The notes beneath the pieces are model-generated. The model worked only from the letters and a program-made list of their open reading frames with translations. It had not been told where the DNA came from and searched no databases. Source: Dugong dugon (Eukaryota > Chordata > Mammalia > Sirenia > Dugongidae). Taken from it: a stretch of DNA of 64,000 nucleotides. Numbering within the stretch: the stretch's first letter is position 1; each line of letters begins with the position of its first letter. The DNA lies in NCBI GenBank assembly GCA_030035585.1, contig CM057475.1, positions 3,295,501 through 3,359,500 on the forward strand. The letters are read 5' to 3'. Below, in pieces: positions 47,613 through 59,063 of the stretch. The position numbers were made by a program, and so were the translations under genes.

Positions 47613-48663
47613 ATGCCCCAAAAACAGCAGACAATATCTAAACATTTACAAAAAGAGGACAGGATTGTTCCAGTAGGTGTCCAAAATAAAACACCAGATG
47701 ACTCTCTTGTGGAAGAAAATGCACTAGAACTACCTCATAGGGAATTCCAATCTCTAATACTCGGAATTCTCCAAGAACTGAGGCAAAAAGCTGACAAACA
47801 TGAAGAAAAAATAGACAAATTCATGGAAAATACAGACAAAAAATTGGAAGAATTCAGGAAGATGATGCAGGAACAAAATGTCAAAATAAATTCAAAACTA
47901 GAAATTATACAAAGACAACAATTAGAAATCCAAAAGATAAAAAACCAGCTTTTAGAATTGGATGATGTCATAGAAGGGCTGAGAAGCAGATATGAAATGG
48001 TGGAAGACAGGGTCAGTGGAATTGAAGACAAACACTTGGATACAACTCTGTTTGAGGAAAACTCAGAAAAAAGAACAAAGAAAAATGAAGAGACCCTGAG
48101 AGTTACGTGGGACACAATTAAAAGCAAAAATTCAAGAGTGATTGGGATTCAAGAACAGGGGGAGAAAACAGAAAACACAGAGAGGATCACTGAGGAACTG
48201 CTGACAGAAAACTTTCCCAATACCATGAAAGATGAAAAGCTGGCCATTCAAGAAGCTCAACGAACCCCATATAGAAGAGGTCCCAAAAGAAAATCACCAA
48301 GGCATATCATATTCACACTCGCCAAAACCAAAGACAAACAAGGAATCCTGAGAGCAGCTCATGAAAAACAAGAAGTCACATACAGAGGAGAAACAATAAG
48401 ACTAAGCTCAGATTATTTGGGAGAAACCATGCAGGCAAGAAGGCAATGGGATGACATATACAAAATCTTAAAAGAAAAAAAATTGTCAGCCAAGAATAAT
48501 ATATTCTGCAAAACTCTCCTTCAAATTTGATGGTGAAATTAGGTCATTTCCAAATAAATGGAAATTAAGGGAATATGTAAAAGTCAAACCAAAATTACAA
48601 GAATTATTAAAGGGAGTTCTTCGATCTGAGGACAAACAGCTTCAGTTCACAGGCAGAACCTAG
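47613..48663 (+). pseudogene. L1-C ORF1, best-preserved ORF1 in the window
   Basis: Starts at ATG 47613 and is open for 305 codons to 48530. An N-terminal leader of about 45 aa is followed by a coiled coil at about residues 50-150 (heptad-rich around 'LEIIQRQQLEIQKIKNQLL'), then the RNA-recognition domain at about 155-250 ('SPRHIIFTLAKTKDKQ') and the start of the C-terminal domain ('ARRQWDDIYKILKEK'). A small indel near 48,500 then shifts the frame. The expected final ~45 aa lies in another frame and runs to about 48663. ORF1p forms RNA-coating trimers. Confidence 0.9.
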
Positions 48664-49123
48664 GACACAAGATCATATGAGCCAGATACCAATCTAGGAA
48701 ATGAACTCTCGAGGACATCCAAAACCAAAAGAAATACAACAGGGAATCAGAGCAGTTAATCAATAAATGACAACAATATCAAAACAATAAAACAAGGAAT
48801 AAAGGGTGTAGGTATAGAACCTTCTAAAGGAGAGGAATGCAAGGTGATACCAAGTAATGGTAGACTGCTTCAAACTTAGAAAGATAAGGGTAAAATTCAT
48901 GGTAACCACAAAGAAAGTTAACAAACCAAGTCATAAAAATAAAGAGGAAAAACATAAAGTCTTGGCAAAAACAGAACCTACAAAAAAAAAAAAAAAAGAA
49001 ATGAAAAAAAAATCCACAAACAAAGGCAACTCAGCATAAGACAGTAAGAAGAACAAAGGAAACTTCAGTACCACAAAAAAACAAACAAACAAAAAAACAA
49101 AACAAAACAAAAAACACTACAAA

Positions 49124-52100
49124 ATGACAGCAACAAACTCACATCTATCAATAATTACACTGAATGTAAATGGACTCAATGCGCCCATAAAGAGACGGAG
49201 AGTGACAATATGGGTAAGAAAACAGGATCCATCAATATACTGTCTACAAGAGACGCACCTTAGAAACAAAGTTGTGAATTTATTAAAAGACAAAGGTTGG
49301 AAAAAAATATATCAAGCTAACAACTACCAAAAAAGAGCAGGAGTGGCAAGTCTAACTCAGATAAAATAGACTTTAAAACTAAATCTACCATAAAAGACAA
49401 AGAAGGACACTATATAATGATTAAGGGGAAGAGCCGTCATGAAGATATAACCATAATAAACATCTACACTCCCAATGACAGGGCTCCAAAATACAAAAAC
49501 AAACTCTAACAACACTGAAAAGAGAAATTGACTGTTCCACAATAAAAGTAGGAGACTTCAACACACCACTCTCAGTAAAGGACAGAACAACTAAGAAGAA
49601 ACTCAGCAAAGATACAGAAGACCTAAAGGGCACAATCAGCCAAATTGACCTCGCAGACATATATAGAACAGTCCATCCAACAGCCACAAAGTACACATTC
49701 TTTTCCAATGCACATGGCACATTCTCCAGAATAGACCACATTTTAGGACACAGAGCAATCCTCACCAAGATCCAAAACGTTGAGATAATTCAAAGTATCT
49801 TCTCTGACCACAATGCCATCAAGGTAGAAATTAACAATAGAAAGATCAAGGAAAAAAAATCAGTTACATGGAAACTGAGTAATACCCTGCCTACACATCA
49901 CTGGGTAATAGAAGAAATCAGAGATGGAATAAAAAATTCCTAGAATCAAATGAGAATGAAAACACATCATACCAAAACCTTTGGAACACAGCAAAGGCAG
50001 TCCTCAGAGGACAATTTATAGCCATAGACGCATATATCAAAAAAGAAGAAAGGAACAAAAATCAAAACATTAACTACAGAACTCAAACAAATAGAAAGAG
50101 AACAGCAAAAAAAGCCCACAACCACTGGAAGAAAGGAAATAGTAAAGATCAGAGCAGAAATAAATGAAATAGAGAACAGAAAAACAATAGAAAGTATCAA
50201 CAAAACCAAAATTTGGTTCTTTGAAAGAATCAACAAAATCGACAAACCACTGGCCAGACTGACAAAAGAAAAACAGGAGAGGACACAAATAACCCAAATA
50301 AGAAATGAAATGGGGGCCATTACAACAGACCCAAATGAAATAAAAAGGATTATAACAGAATATTATGAAAAACTATACTCAGAAAAATTTGAAAACCTAG
50401 AGGAAATGGATAAATTTCTAGAAACACACAGCCTACCCAAACTACAACAAAGTGATGTTGAAAATCTGAACAGACCCATAACATAAGAGTTTGAAAAGGT
50501 AACAAAAAAACTCCCAACCAAAAAAAGCCCTGGCCCAGATGGCTTCACTGGAGAATTCTACAAAACATTTACAGAAGATCTTGTACCAGTATGACTAAAG
50601 CTATTCCAGAGCATAGAAGAGGAAGCAACACTTCCAAATTCATTCTATGAAGCCAGCATAACACTGATACCAAAACCAGGCAAAGACATCACATAAAAAG
50701 AAAATTACACACCAATACCTCTCATGAATATAGATGCAAAAATTCTTAACAAAATTCTAGCCAATAGAATTCAGCATCACATCAAAAAAATCATACACCA
50801 TGACCAAGTAGGATTCATACCAGGTATGCAAGGATCGTTCAACATAAGAAAATCAATCAATGTAATCCCCATATAAATAAAAGGAAACAAATGAATCACA
50901 TGATTATCTCAATTGATGCAGAAAAGGCATTTGACAAAGTCCAACACCCATTCCTGATAAAAAACTCTCAATCAAATAGGTATAGAAGGGAAATTTCTCA
51001 ACATAATAAAGGGCATCTATGCAAAACCAATGGCAAACATCATTCTTAATGGAGAGAGGCTGAAAACATTCCCCTTGAAAACAGGAACAAGACAAGAATG
51101 CCCTTTATCACCACTCCTATTTAACATTGTGCTGGAAGTTCTAGCTAGAGCAAGAGGGCAAGAGAAAGAAATAAAGGGCATGCAAATCAGTAATGAAGAA
51201 GTTATAATGTCCCTGTTGGCAGATGACATGATACTATACATAGAAAACCCTAAAGACTCCACAAGAAATCTAGTGTAACTAATAGAAAGATTAAGCAGAG
51301 TAGCAGGATACAAGATAAGCATTCAAAAATCAGTTGGATCCCTATACACCAGTAAGGAGAATGATGAAAAGGGAATCAGGAAAACAATACCATTTTCAAT
51401 AGCCCCTAAAAAGATAAAATACTTAGGAATAAATCTCACCAGGGATGTAAAAGACCTATACAAAGAAAACTACAAAACACTACTGCATGAAACCCAAAGG
51501 GATCTACATAAATGGAAAAACGTAGCATGCTCATGGATAGGCAGAATCAACATTGTGAAAATGTCAATTTTACCCAAAGCAATTTACAAATACAATGCAA
51601 TCCCGATCCAAATACCAACAACATTCTTCAAAGAGATGGAAAAACTAATCATTCACTTTATATGGAAAGAGAAGAAGCCCCGAATAAGTAAAGCACTACT
51701 GAAGAAGAAGAATGAAGTTGCAGGACTCACACTACCTGACTTCAGAACCTCCTATACAGCTACAGTAGTCAAAACAGCCTGGTACTGGTACAACAGATAC
51801 ATTGACCAATGGAACAGAATTGAGAACCCAGATGTAAATCCATCCACCTACAGTCACCTGGTCTTCCACAAGGACCCAAAGTCCATCACATGGGGAAAAG
51901 ACAGTCTTATTAACAAATAGTGCTGGCAAAACTGGATATCCATCAGCAAAAATGAAACAGGACCCATACCTCACACTGTTTACAAAAACTCCTTCAAAAT
52001 GGATCAAAGAACTGAATAGAAAGCCTAAAACTATAAATTTCATAGAAGAAAAAATAGGACCAACACTTCAGGCCTTAATATATGGCATTAACAGGATAAA

Positions 52101-52939
52101 ACCATAACCATCAGCGCACAAACCCTAACAGATAAGCTAGATAACTGGGATCGTCTAAAAATCAAACACCTATGCTCTTCAAAAGACTTCACCAAAAGAG
52201 TCAAAAGAGAACCTACGGACTGGGAAAAAATCTTTGGACAGTACAAGTCAGACAAAGGTCTAATCTCCATAATCTACAAGAAAATCCAACACCTCTACAA
52301 CAAAAAGACAAATAATCCTATCAAAAAATGGGCAAAGCAAATGAACAGACACTTCACCAAGGAAGACACTCAAATGGCCAACAGACACATGAGGAAATGC
52401 TCGCGATCACTAGCCATTAGAGAAATGCAAATTAAAACCGCAATGAGATACCATCTCACCCCGGCATTACTGGCACGAATCAAAAACACTGGAAATAACA
52501 AATGTTGGAGGGGCTGCGGGGAGATGGGAACTCTTAGGTACTGCTGGTGGGAATGCAAAATGATACAACCATTTTGGAAACATTGATATGGCGCTTCCTC
52601 AGAAAGCTAGAAATAGGCATACCATTCAATCCAGCAATCCCACCCTTAGGAATATATCTTAGAGAAATAAGAGTCGTCACTCGAATAGACATATGCACAC
52701 CTATGTTCGTGGCAGCATTGTTCACAATAGCAAAAGGATGGAAACAACCTAGATGCCCATCAACAGATGAATGGATAAACAAACTACGGCACATACACAC
52801 AATGGAGTACTATGCAACGAGAAAGGACAACAATGAATCTGTGAAGCATCTCATAACGTGGATGAAACTGGAGGACGTTATACTGAGTGAAACAAGTCAA
52901 TCACAAAAGGACAAATATTGTATGAGACCTCTATTGTAA
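49124..52939 (+). pseudogene. L1-C ORF2 relic (LADD at the RT site)
   Basis: ATG at 49124, stop at 52937-52939, about 1270 codons if joined. The endonuclease opens at 49124-49369 ('ITLNVNGLNAPIKRRR', 'CLQETHLR'). The reverse-transcriptase palm opens at 51030-51278, where the expected FADD is LADD (about 51216-51227). The thumb/linker opens at 51555-51920, the Cys-rich region at 52341-52586 ('CWRGCGEMGTLRYCWWEC', with H to Y compared with L1-B) and the C-terminus at 52547-52939 ('DKYCMRPLL'). Stops include those near 50,487 and 50,594. Confidence 0.9.
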
Positions 52940-54134
52940 AAACCCATTAAAAAGTTCACACAGAAAATGTAACAATCTTTGTTGGTTACCAGGGATGGGA
53001 GAGGTGGGGGTGGGGAAATACTAAATAGATAATAGATAAGTGGTATCTTGGGTGAAGGGTGAGACAGTACACAATACAGGAGAAACTAGCACAACTTGTA
53101 TAAGGAAAGGTAATGGAAGTCCCACAGACACATCCAAACTCCCTGAGGGACTGAAATGCTGGGCGGAGGGCTCTGGGGACCATGGTCTCAGGTAACATGT
53201 AGCTCAATTGGCATGACACAGCTTATAAAGACAATGCTCTACATTCTACCTTGGTGAGCAGTGTCTGGGGTCTTAAAAGCGTGTGAGCGGCCATCTAAGA
53301 TACTCCACTGGTCTCATCCCTTTAGGAGCAAGGGAGAATGAAGAGAACAGGATACAAGGAAAAGATTAGTCTGAAGGACTAACTGTCCGCATCTACCAAG
53401 GCCTCCACTGGACTGAGTCCAGTATACTGGCCACCACCACTGACTGCTCTGACCAGGATCATAACAGAGCGTTCTGGACAGAGCTGTAGAATGATGTAGA
53501 GCATAATCCTATCTCACAAATAAAAGACCAGATTTACTGGCCTAAAGAAGACTGGAGAACCCTCGAGAGTATGGCCCCTAGACACCCTTTTAGCTCAGTG
53601 GTGAAGTTACCTCCAAGGTTCACTGTTCAGCCTGGGAGTGTATAGCCCTGTAAAGCCAAATGAGACTATCTAGGTACAGGAGTCCAGTGACAAGGGCCAG
53701 AAAGCAGAAGGGGACAAGGAAGCTGGTGATAGGAACCCAGGGCTGAGTAAGGATATTGTTGATGTGTTGTGGGATTGTTAACCATTGTCACAGGGCAACA
53801 TTTGTAGTAACTGTTAAATGAGAAACTATTTTGTTCTGTAAGTCTTCATCTTAAGTGAGAATAACAGCACCATTGGAAGAACATAGTCAATGTCACTGAA
53901 CTGTGCATGTAGAAATTTTTGAAATGGTGTATCTTTGGCTATGTGTATCTTCACCAAAAAAAAAAATAAAAGGTTCGGAAGTTAGAGGGCTAGTATGTTG
54001 TGGGGTTGTTAATCAATGTCATAAAACCACATGTGTACTACTGTTTCATGAGAAACTATTTGTTCTGTAAGCCTTCCCCCGAAGTACAATAAAATATAAA
54101 AACAAAACAAAAGAAAACAAAAAACAAAAAACCC
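52940..54134 (+). other. L1-C 3' UTR with two copies of the ~95-bp module
   Basis: The modules lie at 53761-53856 and 53993-54085. Each contains 'gagaaactatt' and 'tgttctgtaag'. The AATAAA signal at about 54090 is followed by an A-rich tail interrupted by C and G bases. The same layout is seen in L1-B. Confidence 0.82.
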
Positions 54135-54523
54135 AAAAACTGTCAATCATATTATCTACCTGGGATGGGAATTGTATTAGGGGTCTTTGAAAAGCGCTAG
54201 GAAAGTTGAACATAAAATATAAAAGGCATGCTGAAATTTAACTCAAACATTTGAAGTTCTCTTTTTTGGAGATGGGATTAATTTTATTTTATGGAGTTCT
54301 AATGGGCAGAGTTAAGACAACTCCTTAGAAACTACAGGAACACTCAGATTGGCTAATGTAAAAAAATGTTTTTCTAATAATTAGCTCTGTCCAACCTTGA
54401 AAGGGAAGACAATTGAATATAGTGAGTTCTCCATTCTGGGATATACTTAAAAGGATTCAATGGAACATCTGACAAGGACACTGTAGAAAAGATTCCTGTA
54501 TCAAGGGGGAATGAAGTTGCTAT

Positions 54524-54738
54524 AGAGAGCCCTGGTAGCACAGTGGTTATAAGTGCTCAGCTGCTAACCAAAAGGTCAGTGGTTTGAACCCACCACCTGA
54601 TGTTCGGGAGAAAGATGTGGCAGCCTGTTTCGATAAAAGATTACAGCCTAGGAAACCGTATGGGACAGTTCTCTGTCCTGTAACAGTCACTATGAGTCGA
54701 ATTTGACTAGATGGCAGTGGATTTGTGTTTTTGGTTTA
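54524..54738 (+). mobile_element. AfroSINE directly next to L1-D
   Basis: 'gagccctggtagcacagtgg' head, 'accaaaaggtcagtggtttg' and the B-box-like 'ggtttgaaccc', then the RTE-like tail 'gagtcgaatttgactagatg'. Its TSD gaagttgctat (54513-54523) and gaagttgttat (54739-54749) overlaps the later L1-D target site, so L1-D landed in the SINE's right-hand duplication. Confidence 0.88.
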
Positions 54739-54769
54739 GAAGTTGTTATTTATTTATTTATTTTTATTG

Positions 54770-57574
54770 TATCCAGTTTTGACAGCACCATTTGTTAAAA
54801 ATACTCTTTTCCCCATTTGATGGACTTTGGGCCCTTTTTGAAGATCAGGTGACCATCGTTTGATGGATTTAAATCTGGGTTCTCAATTCTGTTCCATTGG
54901 TCAATGTATTCAGGCTGTTCTGACTACCGTAGCTGTATAGTAGGTTCTGAGGTCAGGTAGCGTGAGTCCTCCTACTTTATTCTTCTTTTTCAATAGTGCT
55001 TTACTTATTCTGGGCTTCTTTCCTTTCCATATAAAGTTAATGATTAGTTTTTCCATCTCTTTAAAGAATGTCGTTGGTATTATGATCGGGATTGCATTAT
55101 ATTTGTAAATCGCTTTGGGTAGAATTGTCATTTTTACAATGTTGAGTCTACCTATCCAGAGTATGGTATGTTTTCCCATTTATGTAGATCCCTTTGGGTT
55201 TCTTGCAGTAGTATTTTGTAGTTTTCTTTGTATAGGTCTTTTACATCCCTGGTTAGATTTATTCCTAAGTATTTTGTTTTTTTAGGGGCTATTATAAAAG
55301 GTATTGTTTTCCTGATTTCCTTTTCATTGTTTTCTTTATTGGTGTATAGGAATCCATCTGATTTTTGTATGTTTATCTTGTATCCCGCTACTCTGCTGAA
55401 TCTTTCTATTAGTTCCAGTAGATTTCTCGTGGAGTCTTTAGGGTTTTCTATGTATAGTATCATATCATCCTCAAACAGGGACAGTTTAACTTCTTCATTA
55501 CCAATTTGCATGCCCTTTATTTCTTTTTCTTGCCTTATTGCTCTAGCTAGAACTTCCAGCACAATGTTAAATAGGAGTGGTGATAAAGGGCATCTTTGTC
55601 TTGTTCTTGTTCTCCGTGGGAAAGTTTTCAGCCTCTCTCCATTAAGAATGATGGTGACTGTTGGTTTTTTATAGATGCTCTTTATTATGTTGAGAAATTT
55701 CCCTTCTATACCTATTTTATTGAGAGTTTTTATCAGGAATGGGCGTTGGACTTTGTCAAATGCCTTTTCTGCATCAATTGAGATGATCATGTGATTCTTT
55801 TCTTTCCTTTCATTTATGTGGTGGATTATGTTGATTGATTTTCTAATGTTGAACCATCCTTGCACACCTGGTATGAATCCTGCTTGGTTGTGGTGTATTA
55901 ATTTTTTTGATATGATGCTGAATTCTACTGGCTAGAATTTTGTTGAGAACTTTTGCATCTATATTCATGAGACATATTGGTGTGTAATTTTCTTTTTTTG
56001 TGACGTCTTTGCCTGGTTTTGGTATCAGGGTCATGGTGACTTCATAGAATAAATTTGGAAGTGTTTCTTCCTTTTCTATGCTCTGAAATAGTTTGAGTAG
56101 TGCTGGTACAATCTCTTCTGTAAATGTTTTGTAGAATTCTCCAGAGAAGCCATCTGGGCCAGGGTTTTTTTTGTTAGGAGTTTTTTTTATTACCTTTTCA
56201 ATCTCTTCTCTTGTGATGGGTCTGTTTAGATTTTCAACATCTCTTTGTAGTAGTTTGTGTAGGTAGTATATTTTTAGAAATGTATCCATTTCCTCTAGGT
56301 TTTCAAATTTTTTGGAGTAGAATTTTTCATAATATTTTGTTATGATCCTTTTTATTTTAGTTGGGTCTGTTGTAATGTCACCCATTTCATTCTTATTTGT
56401 GTTATTTGCATCCTCTCCTGTTTTTCTTTTGTCAGTCTGGCCAGTGGTTTTTTGATTTTGTTGATTCTTTCAAAGAACCAACTTTTGGTTTTGTTGATTC
56501 TTTCTATTGTTTTTCTATTCTCTATTTCATTTATTTCTACTCTGATGTTTATTATTTCCTTTCTTCTGGTGGCTGTGAGCTTTTTTTTTTTTTTTCTGTT
56601 ATCTTTCTATTTCTTTGAGTTGTGTAGTTAATATTTTGATTTTGTCTCTTTCTCTTTTTTGATGTGTGCATTTATTGCTATAAATTGTCCTCTGAGGACT
56701 GCCTTTGCTGTGTTCCAAATGTTTTGGTATGATGTGTTTTCATTCTCATTTGATTCAAGGAATTGATTCCATCTCTGATTTCTTTTATTACCCAGTTTTT
56801 TGTAAGCAGGGTATTATTCAGTTTCCATGCAATTGATCTTTTTTCCTTGCTCTTTCTGTTGTTAATTTCTACCTGGATGGCATTATGGTCAGAGAGGATG
56901 CTTTGTATTATCTCAACGTTTTGGATTTTGTTGAGGATTGCTTTGTGTGCTAAGATGTGGTCTATTCTGGAGAACGTTCCATGTGCATTGGAAAAGAATG
57001 TGTACTTTGCAGTGGTTGGATGGAGTGTTCTATACATGTCTGTGAGGTCAAGTTGGCTGATTGTGCCCTTTAGGTCTTCTGTATCTTTGCTGAGTTTCTT
57101 TTTAGATGTTCTGTCTTTCCTGAGAGTGGTATGTTGAAGTCTCCTACTATTATCGTGCAACTCTCAATTTGTCCTTTCAGTGCTGTTGGAGTTTGTTTTA
57201 TGTATTTGGAAGCCCTGTCATTGGGTGTGTAGATGTTCATTATGGTTATGTCTTCATGATGGATCATCCCCTTAATCATTACATAGTGTCCTTCTTTGTC
57301 TTTTATGGTAGATTTTGTTTTAAAGTCTAATTTATCTGAGATTAGTATTGCCACTCCTGCTCTTTTTTGGTAGCTGTTAGCTTGATATATTTTTTTTCCA
57401 ACCTTTGATTTTTGATAAATTCACATCTTTGTTTCTAAGGTTTGTCTCTTGTAGACAGCATATTGATGGATCCTGTTTTCTTATCCATTCTCTCACTCTC
57501 TGTCTCTTTATGGGTGCATTGAGTCCATTTACATTCAGTGTAGTTATTGATAGATGTGAGTTTATTGCTGTCAT
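54770..57574 (-). pseudogene. L1-D ORF2 relic, 3'-truncated
   Basis: ATG at 57574-57572. Open pieces are the endonuclease start within 57760-57377 ('TTLNVNGLNAPIKRQRV', 'CCLQETNLR'), 57160-56678 (endonuclease end with 'LSDHNAIQVEINNRK', including the SDH catalytic motif), 56385-55843 (reverse-transcriptase fingers, '[18 protein letters not shown]') and 55865-55152 (palm, 237 aa). The FADD motif reads FEDD at 55475-55464. The Cys-rich C-terminus is absent because the element ends at about codon 935. Confidence 0.9.
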
Positions 57575-58002
57575 TTTTTTTTTGTTTTTTGTGGTGCTGA
57601 CTTTTTCTTTGTTCTTCTTACTCTCCTGTGCTGAATTACTTTTGTTTGTGGATTTTTTTTCTTTTCTTTTGTTTTTGTAGGTTTCATTTTTTCTGAGACT
57701 TTTATGTTTTTCTTCTTTATTTTTATCAGTATGTTTGTTAACTTTCTTTGTGGTTACCATTAAATTTACCCCTATCTTTTTAAGTTTGAAGTAGTCTATT
57801 AATACTTGGTATCACCTTGCCTTCCTCTCCTTTAGAACGTTCTATACCTACACCGTTTATTCCCCCTTTCATTGTTCTGATGTTGTTGTCATTTACAGAT
57901 TAACTGCTCTGATTACCTGTGGTATTTCTTTTGTTTTTGGATAGTCTTTGGGAGTTCATTTCCTAGATTGATATCTGGCTGATACGAGCATGTGCCCTAG
58001 AT

Positions 58003-59063
58003 TCAGCCTGTGAGCTGAAGTTGTTTGTTCTCAGATCGAAGAACTCCTGTTAATAATTCTTGTAAGTTTGATTTTGTTTTTACATATTCCCTTAATTTCT
58101 ATTTATCTGGAAATGTCCTAATGTCACCATCATATTTGAACGAGTGTTTTCCTGGATATATTATTTTTGGCTGGCAATTTTTTTCTTCCAAGGTTTTATA
58201 TATGTCATCCCATTGCCTTCTTGCCTGCATGGTTTCTGCTGAATAATCTGAGCTTAGTCTTATTGTTTCTCCTCTGTATGTGACATCTTGTTTTTCATGC
58301 GCTGCTCTCAGGATTCTTTGTTTGTCTTTGGTTTTGGCAAGTGTGATTATGATATGCCTTGGTGATATTTTCTGGGGGTCTATCCTATATGGGGTTCGTT
58401 GAGCTTGTTGTATGGCCAGCTTTTCATATTTCATGATATTGGAGAAGTTTTCTGTCAGCAGTTCTTCAATGATCCTCTCTGTGTTTTCTGTTTTCTCCCT
58501 TTGTTCTGGAACTCTAATCACTCGAAAATTTTTGCTTTTGACTGTATCCCACATAATTCTCAAGGTCTGTTCATTTTTCTTTGTTCTTTTTTCTGAGTTT
58601 TCCTTGAATAGAGTTGTATACAAGTGTTTGTCTTCAGTTCCACTTATCCTGTCTTCCAGTGTTTGAAATCTGCTCCTCAGCCCTTCTATGACACTGCCCA
58701 TTTCTGAAATCTTGTTTATTTTTTTGATTTCTAATTGTTATTTGTGTATAATTTCTAGTTTTGAATTTATTTCTGTATTTTCTTCCTGCATTATTTGCCT
58801 GAATTCTTCCATTTTTTTGGTCTGTATTTTCCATGAATGTGTCTGCCTTTTCCATGAATTTGCCTATTTTTTCCTCATTTTTGCATGTTTTTTTCTTCAA
58901 CTCTTGGATATCTCTGAATATTAGAGATTTGAATTCCCTATCGGGTAGTTCTAGTGCCTTTTCTTCTACTTGAGAGTCATTTTGTGTTTTATTTTGGATG
59001 CCTACTGGAAATTCTGTCCAGTTTTTGTAAATGTTTTGATATTGTCTGCTGTCTTAGGGGCAT
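58003..59063 (-). pseudogene. L1-D ORF1 relic
   Basis: The homologous ATG is at 59063-59061 and the terminal TGA at 58005-58003. The coiled-coil part is in pieces (58900-58634). The RNA-binding and C-terminal parts are open for 200 codons at 58701-58099: 'SPRHIIITLAKTKDKQ', 'AETMQARRQWDDIYKTLEEK' and 'DGDIRTFPDK'. Confidence 0.86.

Larger units (their letters stand above)
45717..54134 (+). mobile_element. L1-C: full-length L1 (8.4 kb) with doubled 5' UTR unit
   Basis: Complete L1 on the plus strand. 5' end is 'gagttctggcaaaatggt'. The TSD is aaaaactgtaaatca (45702-45716) and aaaaactgtcaatca (54135-54149), one mismatch in 15. Order: 5' UTR with a tandem duplicated ~280-bp unit (46029-46579), ORF1 (47613-48663, mostly open), ORF2 relic (49124-52939), 3' UTR with both ~95-bp modules, AATAAA and an A-rich tail. 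The extra unit largely explains why it is 360-380 bp longer than L1-A and L1-B. It faces L1-D tail to tail. Confidence 0.96.

Noticed and set aside
47613..48530. 305-codon frame as a host gene
   Set aside because: It is L1 ORF1 by its coiled coil, 'SPRHIIFTLAKTKDKQ' and 'ARRQW' motifs, lies between an L1 5' UTR and ORF2, and shifts frame before its proper end.
49070..49112. CRISPR-like or functional array in the A-rich CAAA repeats
   Set aside because: It is a simple A-rich stretch in the L1 ORF1-ORF2 spacer. There are no spaced repeats, and the rest of the window is mammalian.
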